A DNA stretch of 64,000 nucleotides, from positions 11,586-75,585 of the forward strand of contig CAZBXV010000004.1 in NCBI GenBank assembly GCA_964496205.1, written 5' to 3'. This DNA is from CAYLHS01 sp964496205. Its GTDB lineage: Bacteria; Actinomycetota; Acidimicrobiia; Spongiisociales; UBA4744. Below the pieces are notes generated by a model that had not been told where the DNA came from, searched no databases, and was given only the letters and a program-made list of their open reading frames with translations. The translations under genes were made by a program, and so were the position numbers. This document shows positions 34,903 to 42,354 of this stretch, piece by piece (position 1 is the stretch's first letter; every line of letters begins with the position of its first letter).

Positions 34903-35601
34903 CTACAGGCCCTCGATTGCGGTGTCCACGACGGCCATCACATGAAGTTCCGTCGTGTCGAAGACAGGCAGATCGAGATCCTCCGGGCGGATGAGCATGC
35001 CGAGCTCCGTACATCCCAGAATGACACCCTCCGCACCCTGTTCGGTCAGACGATCGATGATGTCCAGGTACTCCTGTTTCGACGACTCGAGCACCTTGCC
35101 GTGCACGAGTTCGCTGAAGATCACATCATCCACCCGAGCCCGATCGCCGGCAGATGGGACGATGACATCGAGTCCGAAGCGTTCGGTCAGACGTCCTCGG
35201 TAGAAGTCCAGTTCCATGGTGTACCGGGTACCGAGCAGCCCGACGGTGTGCAGACGGTTGGCGATGATCGAGGTTCCTGTCGCGTCGACGATGTGGAGAA
35301 ACGGAATATGGACGGCGGCTTCGATGTCATCCGCGACCTTGTGCACTGTGTTGGTCGCGAGCACGAGAACATCGGCGCCGGCCCCCTCCAATCCGGCCGC
35401 CGCTGAGGCGAGGTGACGGCCAGCGGCCTCCCAGTCGCCGCGCACCACCATGTCTTCGATCACGGCAAAGTCCACCGAGTGAAGAACGATCGGTGCCGAG
35501 TGGAACCCGCCGAGCCTGCGTGCCACCTCTCGATTGATGAGCTGGTAATAGGTCGCGGTCGACTCCCAACTCATTCCGCCGATGATGCCAATTGTCTTCA
35601 T
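34903..35601 (-). CDS. Aspartate/glutamate racemase family protein (YgeA-like)
   Basis: A 232-residue protein with the N-terminal TIGIIGGMSWESTATYY, the first active-site region LATNTVHK and the second, LGCTELGML. The first position is Thr83 rather than the usual Cys, and the second is Cys197. This same Thr/Cys pair with the same numbering occurs in E. coli YgeA, a broad-specificity amino-acid racemase. So it is likely a YgeA-type racemase and not a classical aspartate racemase. It stands alone between nuoA and the nicotinamidase gene, with a weak ribosome site. Confidence 0.88.
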   Translation of the reverse strand: MKTIGIIGGMSWESTATYYQLINREVARRLGGFHSAPIVLHSVDFAVIEDMVVRGDWEAAGRHLASAAAGLEGAGADVLVLATNTVHKVADDIEAAVHIPFLHIVDATGTSIIANRLHTVGLLGTRYTMELDFYRGRLTERFGLDVIVPSAGDRARVDDVIFSELVHGKVLESSKQEYLDIIDRLTEQGAEGVILGCTELGMLIRPEDLDLPVFDTTELHVMAVVDTAIEGL

Positions 35602-35690
35602 GCTCGTTTCTTGATTCTCGTCTCGATTCCAGAGGGTCGCCGGCTGCTGGCTGCTGGTGGCTGGATGCTTCCGGGCTCTACGCTAGGCGC

Positions 35691-36269
35691 ATGGTCCGGT
35701 ACACACCCGACACGGCGCTCATCGTCGTCGACGTCCAGAACGACTTCGCCGATCCGAATGGGAGTCTGCCTGTCACAGGAGGAGCGGCGATCATCCCGTC
35801 GATCAACGCGGAGATCGAACGAGCCAAGGCGGCTGGGGCACAGGTCGTCTACACACGCGACTGGCACCCGGAATCGACACCCCACTTCGCCAAAGATGGG
35901 GGCATCTGGCCCGTGCACTGTGTCGCCGGCACATGGGGTGCGGAGTTCCACCCAGCCCTCCTGGTCGACGGACCGGAGATCCGAAAAGGGACGGGCGGCG
36001 AGGATGGCTACTCAGGATTCACCATGCGCGATCCCGTGTCGAATGAGACGAGTTCGACCGGACTCGATGTCTTGCTGAATTCTTCCCATCATCTCGTGAT
36101 CGTGGGTCTGGCCACCGACTACTGCGTCAAAGCCACCGCCCTCGACGGTCTCAACCTCGGGCACGAGATCTCGGTGCTCGCAGACGCCGTCAGGGCCGTT
36201 GACCTCAACGAGGGGGACGGTGCTCGCGCGCTCCAAGAGATCTCAGATGCGAGCGGTGTGATCGAGTGA
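35691..36269 (+). CDS. Nicotinamidase (isochorismatase family)
   Basis: A 192-residue cysteine hydrolase converting nicotinamide to nicotinate for NAD salvage. The Asp of the catalytic triad is in LIVVDVQNDF, the metal-binding region is DWHPESTPHF, and the nucleophile Cys is in GLATDYCVKATALDG. VHCVAGTWGAEFHP is also typical. The ATG at 35691 follows TACGCT by six bases, a leaderless-type start. Its stop overlaps the next gene by GTGA. Confidence 0.93.
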   Translation: MVRYTPDTALIVVDVQNDFADPNGSLPVTGGAAIIPSINAEIERAKAAGAQVVYTRDWHPESTPHFAKDGGIWPVHCVAGTWGAEFHPALLVDGPEIRKGTGGEDGYSGFTMRDPVSNETSSTGLDVLLNSSHHLVIVGLATDYCVKATALDGLNLGHEISVLADAVRAVDLNEGDGARALQEISDASGVIE

Positions 36270-37114
36270 GCGCCCTCGAGTCGTGGGTCAGACGCGAAAC
36301 CGGCGGGACGCTCTCCACTCGGCTTGAGGGAGCAACCTCATCGGTGCTGTACGACATCTTGATCGACGGTGCCCCAACGCTGATCGTCCGAACCTTCACC
36401 AACTCGCGGTGGCTCGCCAAAGAACCGGACCTGGCCATTCACGAGGCAGCGGCACTTCGAATCGTCGAGTCAGTCGATATCCACACACCCGAACTCGTTG
36501 CCGTCGACGAGACCGGCGAGCATGCCGGGGTGCCGTCGATCGTGATGACTCGGCTCCCCGGTGCGGTGGACCTGCCGACCGAGCCTTCAGATGAATGGCT
36601 CTTCCGGCTCGCTCAGCCTCTTGCCACTGTTCACACGGCCCAGGCGGCGGGATTCGCCTGGAGCTACGACGCGTGGGTCGACGACTGGCCGCTGCGCCCG
36701 CCCAGCTGGTCAACGAACCCGAACCTCTGGAAACGGGCATTCTCCATCTATGGAGACGGCATGCCGAACGAGCCCGGATGCCTTCTGCACCGTGACTACC
36801 ACCCCACGAACGTCCTCTGGAACGGCGGTGCCGTCAGTGGCGTGGTCGATTGGGTCAACGCCTGCGTCGGACCACCCTCGGCCGACATCGCCCACTGCCG
36901 CCTCAACCTGGCCTTGATGTACGGGATCGACGCCGCGGACCGATTCAGTCGAATGATCGACTCTGACTACGACCCGGTGTGGGATCTGGCACCCGCTCTC
37001 AGCGGTCTCGAAGAGTCTGACATCTATCCGCCGTGGATCACGTTCGGGCTCACCCACCTGACGTCGAACCTGGTGCGCAAGCGACTCGAGGAGTTCGTGA
37101 GGAGGGCGTGTTGA
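36266..37114 (+). CDS. Aminoglycoside phosphotransferase-like kinase
   Basis: A 282-residue protein of the APH/choline-kinase fold. The catalytic loop LLHRDYHPTNVLWNGG (HxDxxxxN) and the metal site VVDWVNACVGPPSADIAH are intact. Substrate is unknown; many such proteins phosphorylate small metabolites rather than antibiotics. It starts at a GTG overlapping the nicotinamidase stop, which could hint at a role near NAD salvage, but this is weak. Confidence 0.85.
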   Translation: MSALESWVRRETGGTLSTRLEGATSSVLYDILIDGAPTLIVRTFTNSRWLAKEPDLAIHEAAALRIVESVDIHTPELVAVDETGEHAGVPSIVMTRLPGAVDLPTEPSDEWLFRLAQPLATVHTAQAAGFAWSYDAWVDDWPLRPPSWSTNPNLWKRAFSIYGDGMPNEPGCLLHRDYHPTNVLWNGGAVSGVVDWVNACVGPPSADIAHCRLNLALMYGIDAADRFSRMIDSDYDPVWDLAPALSGLEESDIYPPWITFGLTHLTSNLVRKRLEEFVRRAC

Positions 37115-37246
37115 ACCGTCGGAAGCTCCGGAACCTGTCGTCGAACCGTCCGGCGTTGACTGAAGACTGAGAACTGACGACCTAAGACGGAGAGCGAAGC
37201 GAGCCCATCTCACCTAAGCTCCAAACGTTCCACGAGGGAGGTACGG
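37115..37246. repeat. Intergenic heptamer repeat and probable promoter of the ABC transporter operon
   Basis: Bases 37155-37190 are imperfect 7-base units (TGACTGAAGACTGAGAACTGACGA type), followed by AGAGCGAAGCGAGC, a core shared with other gaps. TAAGCT near 37213 could be the -10 element for the substrate-binding protein gene, which has a good GAGGGAGG ribosome site. Confidence 0.5.
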
Positions 37247-38200
37247 ATGCGCCACACGAGGCAATGGATAGTTGTCCTCTTCGTCCTCGCGATGATCGCT
37301 TCGGCCTGCAGCAGCGGCGGTTCATCGACGACGACCACCGAGGCCGTAGCAACAACCGAGGCACAGACGACGACCACCGAGGCACAGACCACGACCACCG
37401 AGGCACAGACCACAACCACAGCGCTCGACTGTACGGTCGCCAATCTGAATCTGGTCACCCCCGGTCAGCTGACGGTCGCGACCGGTGAGCCGGCCTTCCC
37501 ACCGTGGGTCGGAACCGTGGACGGTGAAGGTTTCGACGATCCGACTTCCAAGCTCGGGTTCGAAGCTGCGCTGGTGTACGACATCGCCGAGCAGCTCGGG
37601 TTCTCCGACGACCAGGTCATCTGGACGCGGGTCGGTTTCAACGAAGCAATCGCCCCTGGACCAAAAGACTGGGACTTCGACATCCAGCAATACTCGATCA
37701 CGGCCGATCGCGAAGAAGTGGTCGACTTCTCCGAGCCCTACTACACGACCCACCAAGCACTCGTGGTCTTCCCGGACTCGCCGTACGCCAACGCGACGTC
37801 CGTCGATGACCTCAAGGACGCCATCCTCGGCGCCCAGGTCGGCACCACAAGCCTCGACTTCATCGAGGAAGTGATCCAGCCGAACACCGCCCCGTTCGTG
37901 TATGACGAGAACGTCGACCTCGAGGCCGCCATGAACGCAGGCCAGATCGACGGTCTGGTCGTCGACCTGCCCACCGCCTACTACGTCACGGCCGTGCAGG
38001 TCGAAGGTTCGATCATCGCCGGCGAGTTCACGACGATGTCGGCGAATCCGGACAACTACGGGATTCTCTTCGCCAAGGGCAACCCGCTGGTTCCATGTGT
38101 CAACCAAGCGATCGACACCCTGAAAGCGAACGGAACCCTTCAAGATCTCGAGGACACCTTCCTCACGCAGGGCGGGGCTATCCCTCAGATCAGCGGCTAG
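37247..38200 (+). CDS. Polar amino-acid ABC transporter substrate-binding lipoprotein
   Basis: A 317-residue exported protein. The lipobox is in MIASACSSGG. A low-complexity Glu-Ala-Gln-Thr linker follows (residues about 26-60), then a type 3 periplasmic binding domain with LTVATGEPAFPPWVG, GFEAALVYDIAEQLG, DFDIQQYSITADREEVVDFS and DGLVVDLPTAYYV. The family binds glutamate, glutamine or related amino acids. The permease gene follows after six bases. Confidence 0.92.
   Translation: MRHTRQWIVVLFVLAMIASACSSGGSSTTTTEAVATTEAQTTTTEAQTTTTEAQTTTTALDCTVANLNLVTPGQLTVATGEPAFPPWVGTVDGEGFDDPTSKLGFEAALVYDIAEQLGFSDDQVIWTRVGFNEAIAPGPKDWDFDIQQYSITADREEVVDFSEPYYTTHQALVVFPDSPYANATSVDDLKDAILGAQVGTTSLDFIEEVIQPNTAPFVYDENVDLEAAMNAGQIDGLVVDLPTAYYVTAVQVEGSIIAGEFTTMSANPDNYGILFAKGNPLVPCVNQAIDTLKANGTLQDLEDTFLTQGGAIPQISG
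37358..37420 (+). repeat. In-gene tandem repeat, 3 x 21 bases
   Basis: Three near-identical 21-base units encode EAQTTTT three times in the linker between the lipid anchor and the binding domain. Such a repeat could change copy number by slippage and so alter linker length. Confidence 0.8.
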
Positions 38201-38206
38201 TTCACC

Positions 38207-39067
38207 GTGACGGAACCCACGACGGTCGGAAGTGGGGGCCCGGTCAATCCCGGGCCCCCACCGAGACGTCGTGAAGAGGGCGCACGAGCAGCGCTCATCG
38301 CGTTCTTTTCGACCCTGATCTTCTTCGGTCTGGTCATCTGGGCGGTCCTCACCTCCCCCGCCTGGCCAAGGGTCCAGCAGCAGTTCTTCAACCCGCAGCG
38401 ATTCGCCGCGAGTTTCCCGGCGATCCTCCACGGATTCTGGCTCGACATCAAGATGTTCCTGGTCGCCGAGGTGGTCATCCTCACGCTGTCACTGGCCATC
38501 GCGATGATCCGGGCGCTGCGAGGTCCGGCGTTCTTCCCTCTTCGGGTACTGGCAGTCACGTTCATCGACATCTTCCGCGGTATCCCGGTCATCCTGCTGA
38601 TCCTCCTGCTCGGCTTCGGCGTCCCAGCCCTCCAGCTTCCCGGCCTCCCCAGGAACGCGCTGTTCTGGGGGCTCACGGCGCTCATCATCAGCTACAGCGC
38701 CTACACGGCAGAGGTGTATCGGGCCGGCATCGAGTCTGTCCATGAGAGTCAGCGAATGTCCGCCCGAGCTCTCGGACTCACGCAGGGGCAGGCACTCAGA
38801 TACGTGATCGTCCCCCAGGCCATTCGCAACGTCATTCCTGCACTGCTCAACGGCTTTGTGAGCCTCCAGAAGGATGTGGCACTCGTACTCGTTCTGGGTA
38901 TCCGCGAGGCAGTACGCGAGGCCGACATCTACGCAGCCAAGACGTTCAACTACACCGGTTACATCGGGGCTACGGTGCTGTTTCTCGTCGTGAGTATCCC
39001 CGCGGCCCGGTTCACCGACTGGTACACCGAACGTGACCGTCGCCGTCGTCAGGCGGTGTCGGTGTGA
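38207..39067 (+). CDS. Amino-acid ABC transporter permease
   Basis: A 286-residue inner-membrane permease of the HisM/GlnP type. The first 25 residues are Pro/Gly-rich and encoded by a strong hairpin. The coupling loop is SYSAYTAEVYRAGIESVHESQRMSARALGLTQGQ (positions about 164-198), with the EAA motif. At least five hydrophobic segments are present. It starts at a GTG and ends overlapping the ATPase gene by GTGA. Only one permease gene is seen, so it would work as a homodimer. Confidence 0.92.
   Translation: MTEPTTVGSGGPVNPGPPPRRREEGARAALIAFFSTLIFFGLVIWAVLTSPAWPRVQQQFFNPQRFAASFPAILHGFWLDIKMFLVAEVVILTLSLAIAMIRALRGPAFFPLRVLAVTFIDIFRGIPVILLILLLGFGVPALQLPGLPRNALFWGLTALIISYSAYTAEVYRAGIESVHESQRMSARALGLTQGQALRYVIVPQAIRNVIPALLNGFVSLQKDVALVLVLGIREAVREADIYAAKTFNYTGYIGATVLFLVVSIPAARFTDWYTERDRRRRQAVSV
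38232..38261 (+). promoter_or_regulatory. Strong intra-operon hairpin at the start of the permease gene
   Basis: Two perfect 12-base arms (38232-38243 and 38250-38261) flank a six-base loop. There is no U-tract. It lies 30 bases downstream of the binding-protein stop, where a stable stem would shield the upstream mRNA and lower permease expression. Confidence 0.65.
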
Positions 39068-39807
39068 ACAAGCTTGAGCTTCGCAAAGTCTGCAAGGCGT
39101 TCGGCGACAAGCAAGTTCTCGAGGACGTCGACCTCGCCGTGGCACCGCACGAGGTCGTGTGTCTGATCGGCTCGTCAGGCTCGGGAAAGTCGACCATCCT
39201 CAAGTGCATCGACCTCCTCCAGCCCATCGACAGGGGAGCCGTACTGCTCGACGGTGTCGCGATCACCGCCGATGGCGTCAATCAGAACCAGGTTCGCGAA
39301 GACATCGGGATCGTGTTCCAGTCGTTCAACCTGTTTCCTCACATGACGGTCCTCGACAACATCACACTGGGTCCCCGTCGTGTCCATGGAGTCCCCAAAC
39401 CCGAAGCCGAGGATCGAGCGGTCGAGCTTCTCGATCGGTTCGATCTGTCAGACAAGATTCGCGAGTACCCCGACAAACTCAGCGGAGGTCAGCAGCAGCG
39501 TGTCGCCATCGTCAGAGCTCTGGCGTCCGAACCCAGCCTGATGCTGTTCGACGAAGTCACCTCCGCACTCGATCCGGAGCTTGTCGCAGAGGTGCTCGAC
39601 GTCATCAGAGACCTCAAGGATGAAGGTATGACCATGGTGATCGCGACTCACGAGATGGGCTTCGCCCGGGACGTGGCGAACCAGGTGTGTTTCCTCGACG
39701 GAGGCCGCATCCTCGAGCACGGATCACCAGCAGAGATCTTCACCAACCCCAGGGAAGCGAGAACCCAGCAGTTCCTCCAGCGCATCATCGACGCAGGTCG
39801 TTTGTAG
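39064..39807 (+). CDS. Amino-acid ABC transporter ATP-binding protein (GlnQ-like)
   Basis: A 247-residue ATPase with Walker A GSSGSGKST, the Q-loop in VFQSFNLFPHMTVL, signature LSGGQQQR, Walker B LMLFDEVTSALDPE and switch His in VIATHEMGF. The sequence type matches polar amino-acid importers. Val or GTG start overlaps the permease stop. It completes a three-gene import operon. Confidence 0.95.
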   Translation: MNKLELRKVCKAFGDKQVLEDVDLAVAPHEVVCLIGSSGSGKSTILKCIDLLQPIDRGAVLLDGVAITADGVNQNQVREDIGIVFQSFNLFPHMTVLDNITLGPRRVHGVPKPEAEDRAVELLDRFDLSDKIREYPDKLSGGQQQRVAIVRALASEPSLMLFDEVTSALDPELVAEVLDVIRDLKDEGMTMVIATHEMGFARDVANQVCFLDGGRILEHGSPAEIFTNPREARTQQFLQRIIDAGRL

Positions 39808-39828
39808 CGAAGCTAGCTGAACGGCTGC

Positions 39829-41046
39829 TTACGGCGCGAGCCTCACCATCTGTTCGAGCATCGCATAGGCCCGCTCCCCCACGCTGCGCTGGGACTCGTC
39901 GAGCAGGTTTGCCATCACCTTCAGAACCCACTCCATCAACGGCTTGGATCGAAGACCGGTGTGGGTGAGTGCCCACATCACCTTCGGCTTGCCGATCGCC
40001 CGAACGAAGATCCGCGCCATCTTGTAGTAGAGGCCGTACTCGTCCTGGAGGTCTTGCGGGTACCGCTGAAGCAACGACAGATCCTCCGCCGCGAGCGCCT
40101 CATGGATATGGCCGGCCGCTTTCCGGCCCGTCTCGTAGGCATAAGCGATCCCTTCGCCGTTCCAAGGGTTGATCATCCCGGCTGCGTCTCCGGCAACGAC
40201 CCAGTTGGGACCCACCAATGGCCCGACCGACATCCCCATGGCGAGCTTGCCACCCATCGGCTTGCTGTGGGGTCCTTCGAGCTTCCAGTACTTCGGAGCG
40301 GTCCGAACGTACGTGTCCATCATCGTGGTGGTGTTCGTTTGCTTCCATCGAGAGAACGTAGAGAGCAGCCCGACACCAACGTTCACCGTCCCGCCGCCTA
40401 GTGGAAACACCCATCCGTAGCCGGGCATCTGCGCCCCCGACTCGTCACGGATGTCAAGCTGGCTCTCCATGAAGCGGTCATCTGATCGAGGGCTGGAGTA
40501 GTAGCCACGCAGGGCCATACCCAGCGGAAAGTCGCGCCTGCGTGACGTGCCGAGCGTCTTGCCGAAGCGCGACAGCGAACCATCGGCCACAACAACAGCC
40601 CGCGCGCTCAGTGTTTCGTCGCCGGCTCTCACACCGACCAGCCGACCGTCCTCGATGACAGGTGCGGCTTCCGTGTGTTCGATGACCGACACACCCTCAT
40701 CCCGAACGAGATCGGCGACCTGCGCGTCTAGATCCCGCCGTCGGATCACTCCACCCCAGTTGGGGTAGATCGGATGATCGGGCCACTCCATCTCCAGGCT
40801 CAGGTCATCTCCTGCATAGGAGCGAAGCCCGTCCACTCGGTGGAACGCCGGCGTCGAGAAGTCAAAGCCCATGTCCAGCAGTTCCCTGACGGATCGGGGC
40901 GTAAGACCGTCTCCGCAGGTCTTCTCACGGGGATAGGACTTTCTCTCGAGAACCGTGACGGAGCGGCCTTCTCGTGCCAGCCAGAACGCGGCGGCCGATC
41001 CCGCAGGTCCGCCTCCGATCACTACGACTTCTGTGTGGTGTGTCAT
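39829..41046 (-). CDS. Geranylgeranyl reductase family flavoprotein
   Basis: A 405-residue FAD enzyme. The dinucleotide-binding motif is VVVIGGGPAGSAAAFWLAR, followed by the family box EKTCGDGLTPRSV, a second FAD motif VVAGDAAGMINPWNGEG and GYGWVFPLGGGTVNVGVGLL. In actinobacteria relatives such as MenJ saturate one double bond of the menaquinone side chain, which would suit the respiratory content of this window; the exact substrate is inferred. The ATG at 41046 follows TAGGCT by ten bases. It converges on the ABC transporter operon. Confidence 0.87.
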   Translation of the reverse strand: MTHHTEVVVIGGGPAGSAAAFWLAREGRSVTVLERKSYPREKTCGDGLTPRSVRELLDMGFDFSTPAFHRVDGLRSYAGDDLSLEMEWPDHPIYPNWGGVIRRRDLDAQVADLVRDEGVSVIEHTEAAPVIEDGRLVGVRAGDETLSARAVVVADGSLSRFGKTLGTSRRRDFPLGMALRGYYSSPRSDDRFMESQLDIRDESGAQMPGYGWVFPLGGGTVNVGVGLLSTFSRWKQTNTTTMMDTYVRTAPKYWKLEGPHSKPMGGKLAMGMSVGPLVGPNWVVAGDAAGMINPWNGEGIAYAYETGRKAAGHIHEALAAEDLSLLQRYPQDLQDEYGLYYKMARIFVRAIGKPKVMWALTHTGLRSKPLMEWVLKVMANLLDESQRSVGERAYAMLEQMVRLAP

Positions 41047-41066
41047 CCGGCCCGAAAGCCTACCCG

Positions 41067-41471
41067 TCAGGGAGCGATCGGCAGTCCCGCCTGTGCCCAC
41101 GCCGCGATGCCGCCACCGATGTCGTCGACATTGGTGAAGCCGAGTTTCTTCATGATCTCGAGCGTCTGCCCACTGCGGTTCCCCGTGTGGCAATAGATCA
41201 GATACTCCTTTGTGCGGTCCAGCTGACTGAGCTCCTGCTCGAAGTCCGCCGCGTAGAAGTCAATGTCGACTGCCCCGGCGATCTTGCCTTGCGCGTATTC
41301 CTCGGCGGTTCGCAGATCGATCAGTTCAAAATCGGGATTGCCCGCATTGGCCTGAATCGTGTCGTACGCCTTCTGCGGGCCGATGGTTCCTATCTGTTGG
41401 GTCGCGGTCCCATCGCTACAAGCGGATGCAAGCAGCCCAAACAGGGCAACAATGATGAGTAGTCTTCGCAC
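41067..41471 (-). CDS. Rhodanese-domain lipoprotein
   Basis: A 134-residue exported protein. The signal (LLIIVALFGLLASACSDG) has a lipobox, and one rhodanese domain follows with the active-site Cys in LIYCHTGNRSGQT and the ELIDLRTAEEYAQGKIAGAV segment. It would transfer sulfane sulfur outside the membrane. The start is taken as GTG 41471, eight bases after a TATCAT -10 element. A CsoR/CstR-type operator overlaps that promoter, so expression probably responds to persulfide or copper. Confidence 0.9.
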   Translation of the reverse strand: MRRLLIIVALFGLLASACSDGTATQQIGTIGPQKAYDTIQANAGNPDFELIDLRTAEEYAQGKIAGAVDIDFYAADFEQELSQLDRTKEYLIYCHTGNRSGQTLEIMKKLGFTNVDDIGGGIAAWAQAGLPIAP

Positions 41472-41483
41472 GGTGACAGATGA

Positions 41484-41502
41484 TATACCCTCCAGGGGTA
41501 TA
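41484..41502. promoter_or_regulatory. CsoR/CstR-type operator at the rhodanese promoter
   Basis: A perfect inverted repeat, TATACCC-TCCAG-GGGTATA. CsoR-family repressors bind AT-flanked C-tract/G-tract palindromes of this form. Its left edge overlaps the TATCAT -10 element of the rhodanese gene. It also lies about 75 bases upstream of rex on the other strand. Confidence 0.65.
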
Positions 41503-41575
41503 GATCGCGCTCCTCGACACCCGCGTGCCCCTCCACGGATTTCACGGGGTGCGGGCTCGTGAATATCGTGCTCGT

Positions 41576-42223
41576 GTGACGGCTGTCCCTCAACCAACCA
41601 TCAACCGGATGCCCCGGTACCTGTTCTGCCTCGAGCAATTCACAAAGGGCGCATCCACGATCTCATCATCGGAGCTGGCCAGGCTCGCTGACGAAACCGC
41701 GGCGACGGTCCGCAAGGATCTGTCGTATCTCGGTTCCCATGGCACGAGGGGGATCGGCTACGACGTCGAGAGGCTGTCCGACACGATCAGACAACGGCTC
41801 GGACTCGATCGTCTGCGGGATCTGGTCATCGTCGGTCTCGGACACCTCGGAACTGCACTCGCGAACTACGGGGGGTTCGACGAGGGCATGTTCCGCGTCG
41901 TCGGGATGTATGACATCGATCCAGAGATCGTGGGATCGCGCGTCGGCGGGATGGTGGTTCGACATGTCGACGACATGCGTTCGGATCTCGCGTCGGCAGA
42001 TTGCGTGTTCGGGATCATCGCAGTGCCACCCGACGCCGCTCAGGAAGCTGCCGATCTTCTCGTCGAGGCGGGAGCAGCAGGCATCCTGTCATTCGCACCA
42101 ACACTGCTCCGGGTCCCTCGACAGGTCTTTGTCCGTCACATAGACCTCGCTACAGAACTCCATGCCCTCAGCTACTACGTGACCGAGCGAAGATCTCACT
42201 CTGAACGCCGAGCGGCTCGCTGA
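41576..42223 (+). CDS. rex: Redox-sensing transcriptional repressor Rex
   Basis: A 215-residue repressor that senses the NADH/NAD ratio. The N-terminal winged helix has SSSELARLADETAATVRKDL and SYLGSHGTRGIGYDV; the NAD fold has VIVGLGHLGTALANY and GMYDIDPEIVGSRVGG. The length and order match the family. GTG 41576 is chosen because a TATCGT -10 element lies six bases upstream. Rex usually controls respiratory genes such as nuo and oxidases, many of which lie in this window. No complete Rex site was recognised by eye. Confidence 0.92.
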   Translation: MTAVPQPTINRMPRYLFCLEQFTKGASTISSSELARLADETAATVRKDLSYLGSHGTRGIGYDVERLSDTIRQRLGLDRLRDLVIVGLGHLGTALANYGGFDEGMFRVVGMYDIDPEIVGSRVGGMVVRHVDDMRSDLASADCVFGIIAVPPDAAQEAADLLVEAGAAGILSFAPTLLRVPRQVFVRHIDLATELHALSYYVTERRSHSERRAAR

Positions 42224-42264
42224 GAGCACGTGGCACGCTCCTCGACCATCCTGCCCGGCAGTCC

Positions 42265-42354
42265 CTAGCGCCGAATCAGCATTGCTGCGATGGCGGCAGC
42301 GGCCAGTGCGGCGATCACGATCACCGCTATCGACGTGATGTCGGCGGAACTCAT
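42265..42354 (-). CDS. 29-residue single-helix membrane peptide
   Basis: A tiny gene overlapping the stop of the cytochrome b C-terminal gene by ATGA. The product is MSSADITSI followed by one Ala/Ile/Val-rich helix and a basic end, LIRR. The size, topology and place at the end of a cytochrome b operon resemble the small accessory subunits of b6f complexes (PetG, PetN), but there is no recognisable homology. Confidence 0.6.
   Translation of the reverse strand: MSSADITSIAVIVIAALAAAAIAAMLIRR

Noticed and set aside
36266..37114. Antibiotic resistance gene call
   Set aside because: The catalytic loop is of the APH fold, but nothing points to an antibiotic substrate. The family is broad and metabolic kinases are common.
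37358..37420. CRISPR-like array
   Set aside because: The three units are contiguous 21-base repeats within a coding frame, with no spacers. No CRISPR array or cas gene was seen in the window.
38232..38261. Intrinsic terminator
   Set aside because: The stem is strong but has no T-run and lies within the permease coding sequence, so a processing or attenuation role is more likely.
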